This document shows positions 61,250 through 64,000 of a stretch of 64,000 nt of DNA, one piece after another. The position numbers were made by a program, and so were the translations under genes. How positions within the stretch are numbered: the stretch's first letter is position 1; each line of letters begins with the position of its first letter. This DNA comes from an uncultured Polaribacter sp. (GTDB lineage: Bacteria > Bacteroidota > Bacteroidia > Flavobacteriales > Flavobacteriaceae). The notes beneath the pieces are model-generated. The model had not been told where the DNA came from. It saw nothing but the letters and a program-made list of their open reading frames with translations, and did no database searches. Where the stretch lies: contig NZ_CANNFH010000001.1 in the NCBI RefSeq assembly GCF_947503875.1, positions 372,001-436,000 on the forward strand. Direction: 5' to 3'.

Positions 61250-64000
61250 ATGAAAAAGAAAGTACTCACCCTTTTATTAATTGCATTTAGTGTGTTATCA
61301 TGGGCACAAAGGCCAGACCCTTTAAGAACAACAGATTTTGAAAAACAAGATGTTTGGGTAGATTCTATTTTGCAAAACATGTCTGTTGATGAAAAAATAG
61401 GACAGCTTTTTATGGTGCAAGCTTATTCTAATTCAGATAAAAAACACGAAGACTTTATTACAGAATTAATTGCCAAATACAAAATTGGTGGCTTAATTTT
61501 TATGCAAGGGACACCAGAAAAACAAGCCATTTTAAACAATAAATACCAAGATACTACCAAATTGCCATTGTTAATTGGTTTTGATGGGGAATGGGGTTTA
61601 GATATGCGTTTGAAAAACACGTATCGTTTTCCTTGGAATATGACTATTGGCGCCATTAGAGATAATAATTTGGTAACCCAATTTGGGCAGCATTTAGGGC
61701 AACATGCAAAAAGAATGGGTATTCATATTAATTTTGCACCAGTTATAGATGTTAATGTGAATCCAGAAAACCCAATTATTGGGAATCGTTCTTTTGGAGA
61801 AAGTAAAGAAAACGTTACCGAAAAAGCAATGGCTTTTATAAAAGGGATGCAAAGTGAAGGTGTTTTGGCCAATGGAAAACATTTTCCTGGTCATGGAGAT
61901 ACTGCTTCAGATTCTCACCATACGTTGCCTGTTATAAATTTTACAGCATCGCGTTTAGATTCTATAGAATTGTACCCGTACAAAAAAACGTTTGATGTGG
62001 GGTTAGCCAGTGTTATGACTGCCCATTTAAGCATACCAAGTTTAGAGCCACAAAATAATTTGCCAACATCTTTATCTAAAAACGTAGTAACTAATTTATT
62101 GCAAGAGAAATTAGGCTTTCAGGGTTTAATAATTACAGATGGTTTAAACATGAAAGGAGCTGCAAACTATGCAACTTCTGCAGAAATTAACATCGCTGCA
62201 ATACAAGCGGGTAATGATGTTTTGTTGATTCCACAAGACGTGGCAGCTTCTATTGAATTGATTAAAAAAGCTTTAGAAACCGGCACAATTACAGAGGAAA
62301 GAATCAATTTTTCTGTTAGAAAAATATTAAAAGCAAAATATTGGGCAGGTTTACACAACTACAAACCTGTGAAGCTAGAAAATTTACAAGAAGATTTAAA
62401 TAGAGAAAAAGACGATTTATTGCATAGGAAATTGGTGAAAAGTTCCATTACACTTTTAAAAGACACGCAACAAAATATTCCTTTAAGAAATTTAGAAAAG
62501 CAAAACATAGCTTATGTAAAAATCGGTGATGCCAATAATACACATTTTGTAAAAATGCTTAAAAACTATGCAAAAGTTACAGTAGTGGCAGATAAAAATT
62601 TAGATGGTTTAATTAAAAAGTTAAAGCCTTTTAATTATGTAATTGTGGGTTTTCATAAATCTAATGCTAACCCTTGGAAAAGCTATAAGTTTACCAATAA
62701 AGAATTGGTTTGGTTGCAAGAGATTGCTAGGCAAAAAACAGTGGTTTTAGATGTATTTACAAGTCCTTATAGTTTATTGCAATTAAAAAGTTTTACCAAT
62801 ATAGAAAGTGTTTTGGTGTCTTATCAAAACAGTAAAATAGCACAAGAAATAAGTGCACAAGTATTATTTGGTGCCCTAGAAGCCAAAGGTAAATTACCGG
62901 TTTCTATTGGTAGTTTTTTTAATGAAGGTACAGGTTTAATAACTAATAAATTAAGTAGGTTAGCCTATACTATACCTGCAGCTGCTGGTTTAAATGCCCA
63001 AAAATTAGCCATTATAGATAAAATGGCAGATACTATTATAAAACAAAAAATGGCACCTGGTTTTCAGATTTTTGTAGCCAGAAATGGTAAGGTTGTTTTA
63101 AACAAAAGTTATGGTTATCATACATTTGATAAAAAAAGACCTGTAAAAAATACAGATATTTACGATTTAGCATCGCTCACCAAAATTTTAGCTTCTTTAC
63201 CTTTGTTAATGAAAGCGGAAGAAGAAGAAAAAATACCATTAAATGCGGCTTTAAAAGAGGTTTTGCCAAGTTTTGCGAAATCTAATAAAGCCAATGTTAC
63301 TGTACAAGAAATACTATCACACTATGGGCAATTAAAAGCATGGATTCCTTTTTATATAAGTACGCAAGACAGCATAACAGGTGAAAATTCAACAACTTTT
63401 TATCGCACAAAAAAATCAAATGCGTTTAGAGTAGAGGTTGCAAAAAATTTATACATAAAACATGCTTATAAAGACAGTATTTATAAGTACATAAAAGATG
63501 CAGACCAAAGAAATAGAAAAGGTTATACATATAGCGATTTAGGGTATTATATTTTTAAGGAAGCCTTAGAACAGAAGTATGATAAACCTTTAGAAAAGTT
63601 GGTAGAAGATAATTTTTACAGTTCTTTAGGAGCCAATAGAACTACCTATTTGCCATTAAAAAAGTTTGCAAAAAGAGAAATTGTACCTACAGAAAAGGAC
63701 ACCTATTACAGAAATCAATTATTACAAGGTTACGTGCATGATATGGGTGCAGCAATGTTAGGTGGTGTTGGTGGCCACGCAGGTTTATTTGCAAATGCTA
63801 ATGATGTTGGTAAAATAATGCAAATGTATTTACAGAAAGGTTTTTATGGCGGTAAACGTTATTTAAAAGCTACAACTATAGATAAATTTAACCACAGATA
63901 TTACGAAAGTAATAAGGTTAGAAGAGGTTTGGGCTTTGATAAACCACAATTAAACGAACGTGTAAAAGCAACTTGTGGTTGCGTTTCTAATGAGAGTTTT
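61250..64000 (+). CDS. GH3 beta-N-acetylglucosaminidase fused to a beta-lactamase-like domain (partial)
   Basis: The reading frame is open for 917 codons from ATG 61250 and runs off the window. It has a signal peptide (1-19) and a GH3 domain with NagZ-type 'GKHFPGHGDT' and 'SDSHH' (about 208-223), and 'ITDGLNMKGA' (nucleophile Asp about 297). A GH3 C-domain follows to about 580. From about 585 a serine-hydrolase domain of the class C beta-lactamase/PBP-like type has 'SLTK' (about 640) and 'YSDLGYY' (about 760). NagZ releases GlcNAc from muropeptides, and the fused domain may cut the peptide or bind beta-lactams. With murQ in the same window it points to periplasmic wall turnover. The C-terminus is missing. 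Confidence 0.9.
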   Translation, partial: MKKKVLTLLLIAFSVLSWAQRPDPLRTTDFEKQDVWVDSILQNMSVDEKIGQLFMVQAYSNSDKKHEDFITELIAKYKIGGLIFMQGTPEKQAILNNKYQDTTKLPLLIGFDGEWGLDMRLKNTYRFPWNMTIGAIRDNNLVTQFGQHLGQHAKRMGIHINFAPVIDVNVNPENPIIGNRSFGESKENVTEKAMAFIKGMQSEGVLANGKHFPGHGDTASDSHHTLPVINFTASRLDSIELYPYKKTFDVGLASVMTAHLSIPSLEPQNNLPTSLSKNVVTNLLQEKLGFQGLIITDGLNMKGAANYATSAEINIAAIQAGNDVLLIPQDVAASIELIKKALETGTITEERINFSVRKILKAKYWAGLHNYKPVKLENLQEDLNREKDDLLHRKLVKSSITLLKDTQQNIPLRNLEKQNIAYVKIGDANNTHFVKMLKNYAKVTVVADKNLDGLIKKLKPFNYVIVGFHKSNANPWKSYKFTNKELVWLQEIARQKTVVLDVFTSPYSLLQLKSFTNIESVLVSYQNSKIAQEISAQVLFGALEAKGKLPVSIGSFFNEGTGLITNKLSRLAYTIPAAAGLNAQKLAIIDKMADTIIKQKMAPGFQIFVARNGKVVLNKSYGYHTFDKKRPVKNTDIYDLASLTKILASLPLLMKAEEEEKIPLNAALKEVLPSFAKSNKANVTVQEILSHYGQLKAWIPFYISTQDSITGENSTTFYRTKKSNAFRVEVAKNLYIKHAYKDSIYKYIKDADQRNRKGYTYSDLGYYIFKEALEQKYDKPLEKLVEDNFYSSLGANRTTYLPLKKFAKREIVPTEKDTYYRNQLLQGYVHDMGAAMLGGVGGHAGLFANANDVGKIMQMYLQKGFYGGKRYLKATTIDKFNHRYYESNKVRRGLGFDKPQLNERVKATCGCVSNESF

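Overview
This is an AT-rich (roughly 30% GC by eye) chromosomal window from a member of the Bacteroidota, almost certainly the marine or host-associated Flavobacteriaceae (Polaribacter/Tenacibaculum-like). The signs are: no Shine-Dalgarno sites; -7 promoter boxes of the TAnnTTTG type; a type IX secretion (T9SS) C-terminal sorting domain; TonB receptors with a carboxypeptidase-like N-domain paired with a DUF4249 lipoprotein; monomeric NADP-isocitrate dehydrogenase; and small families known only from flavobacteria. No rRNA, tRNA, CRISPR array, phage or insertion-sequence transposase was seen.

Layout. 1-0.8 kb: the end of an M23 peptidase and a small secreted protein. 1-8.9 kb: a divergent haem/iron locus (TonB receptor and HmuY-type lipoprotein leftward; DUF6607, ankyrin, DUF2271 and PepSY-flavodoxin-FNR reductase rightward) around a Fur-box-like palindrome. 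8.9-15.7 kb: a ChlI/MoxR-type AAA ATPase with a VWA partner, a secreted metzincin-type metalloprotease, and a TIGR01777 epimerase. 15.8-20.8 kb: a 1608-residue T9SS cargo protein with an amidohydrolase-like domain and exact-period tandem repeats, plus a 53-residue downstream protein. 20.9-26.3 kb: a tight seven-gene leftward operon rsfS-ftsH-LUD-cdsA-psd-ACBP-YceI (ribosome hibernation, membrane proteolysis, phospholipid synthesis). 26.4-30.5 kb: birA, pyrE, a NUDIX hydrolase and a SulP transporter. 30.5-40 kb: a two-subunit molybdenum hydroxylase, two pirins, a FadH-like flavoenzyme, two small proteins and ettA. 40-44 kb: an Asn/Arg-rich secreted protein, a DinB-fold protein, and murQ with two small partners. 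44-51.5 kb: a DUF4249/TonB receptor pair and a HlyD-MacB-TolC-type tripartite exporter lacking its ATPase. 51.6-57.7 kb: monomeric icd, rplS, a GT39-type glycosyltransferase, trmD and an MBL-fold lipoprotein. 57.8-64 kb: PPK2, a DnaQ-like exonuclease, two flavobacterial proteins of unknown role, and a GH3/beta-lactamase-like fusion running off the window.

The most interesting non-coding signals are: (i) a modular dispersed repeat, three copies (34.2, 43.9 and 61.1 kb), with conserved blocks separated by variable hairpins, two of them directly upstream of peptidoglycan-recycling genes; (ii) a tandem cluster of hairpin repeats inside the ATPase/VWA pair at 10.4-10.75 kb; (iii) a recurring promoter geometry with the -7 box ending exactly four bases before the start codon (TIGR01777 gene, pyrE, murQ, trmD), which predicts leaderless transcripts; and (iv) the Fur-like palindrome at 3.7 kb. 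Most genes are core flavobacterial functions. I do not see a defence island or biosynthetic cluster.
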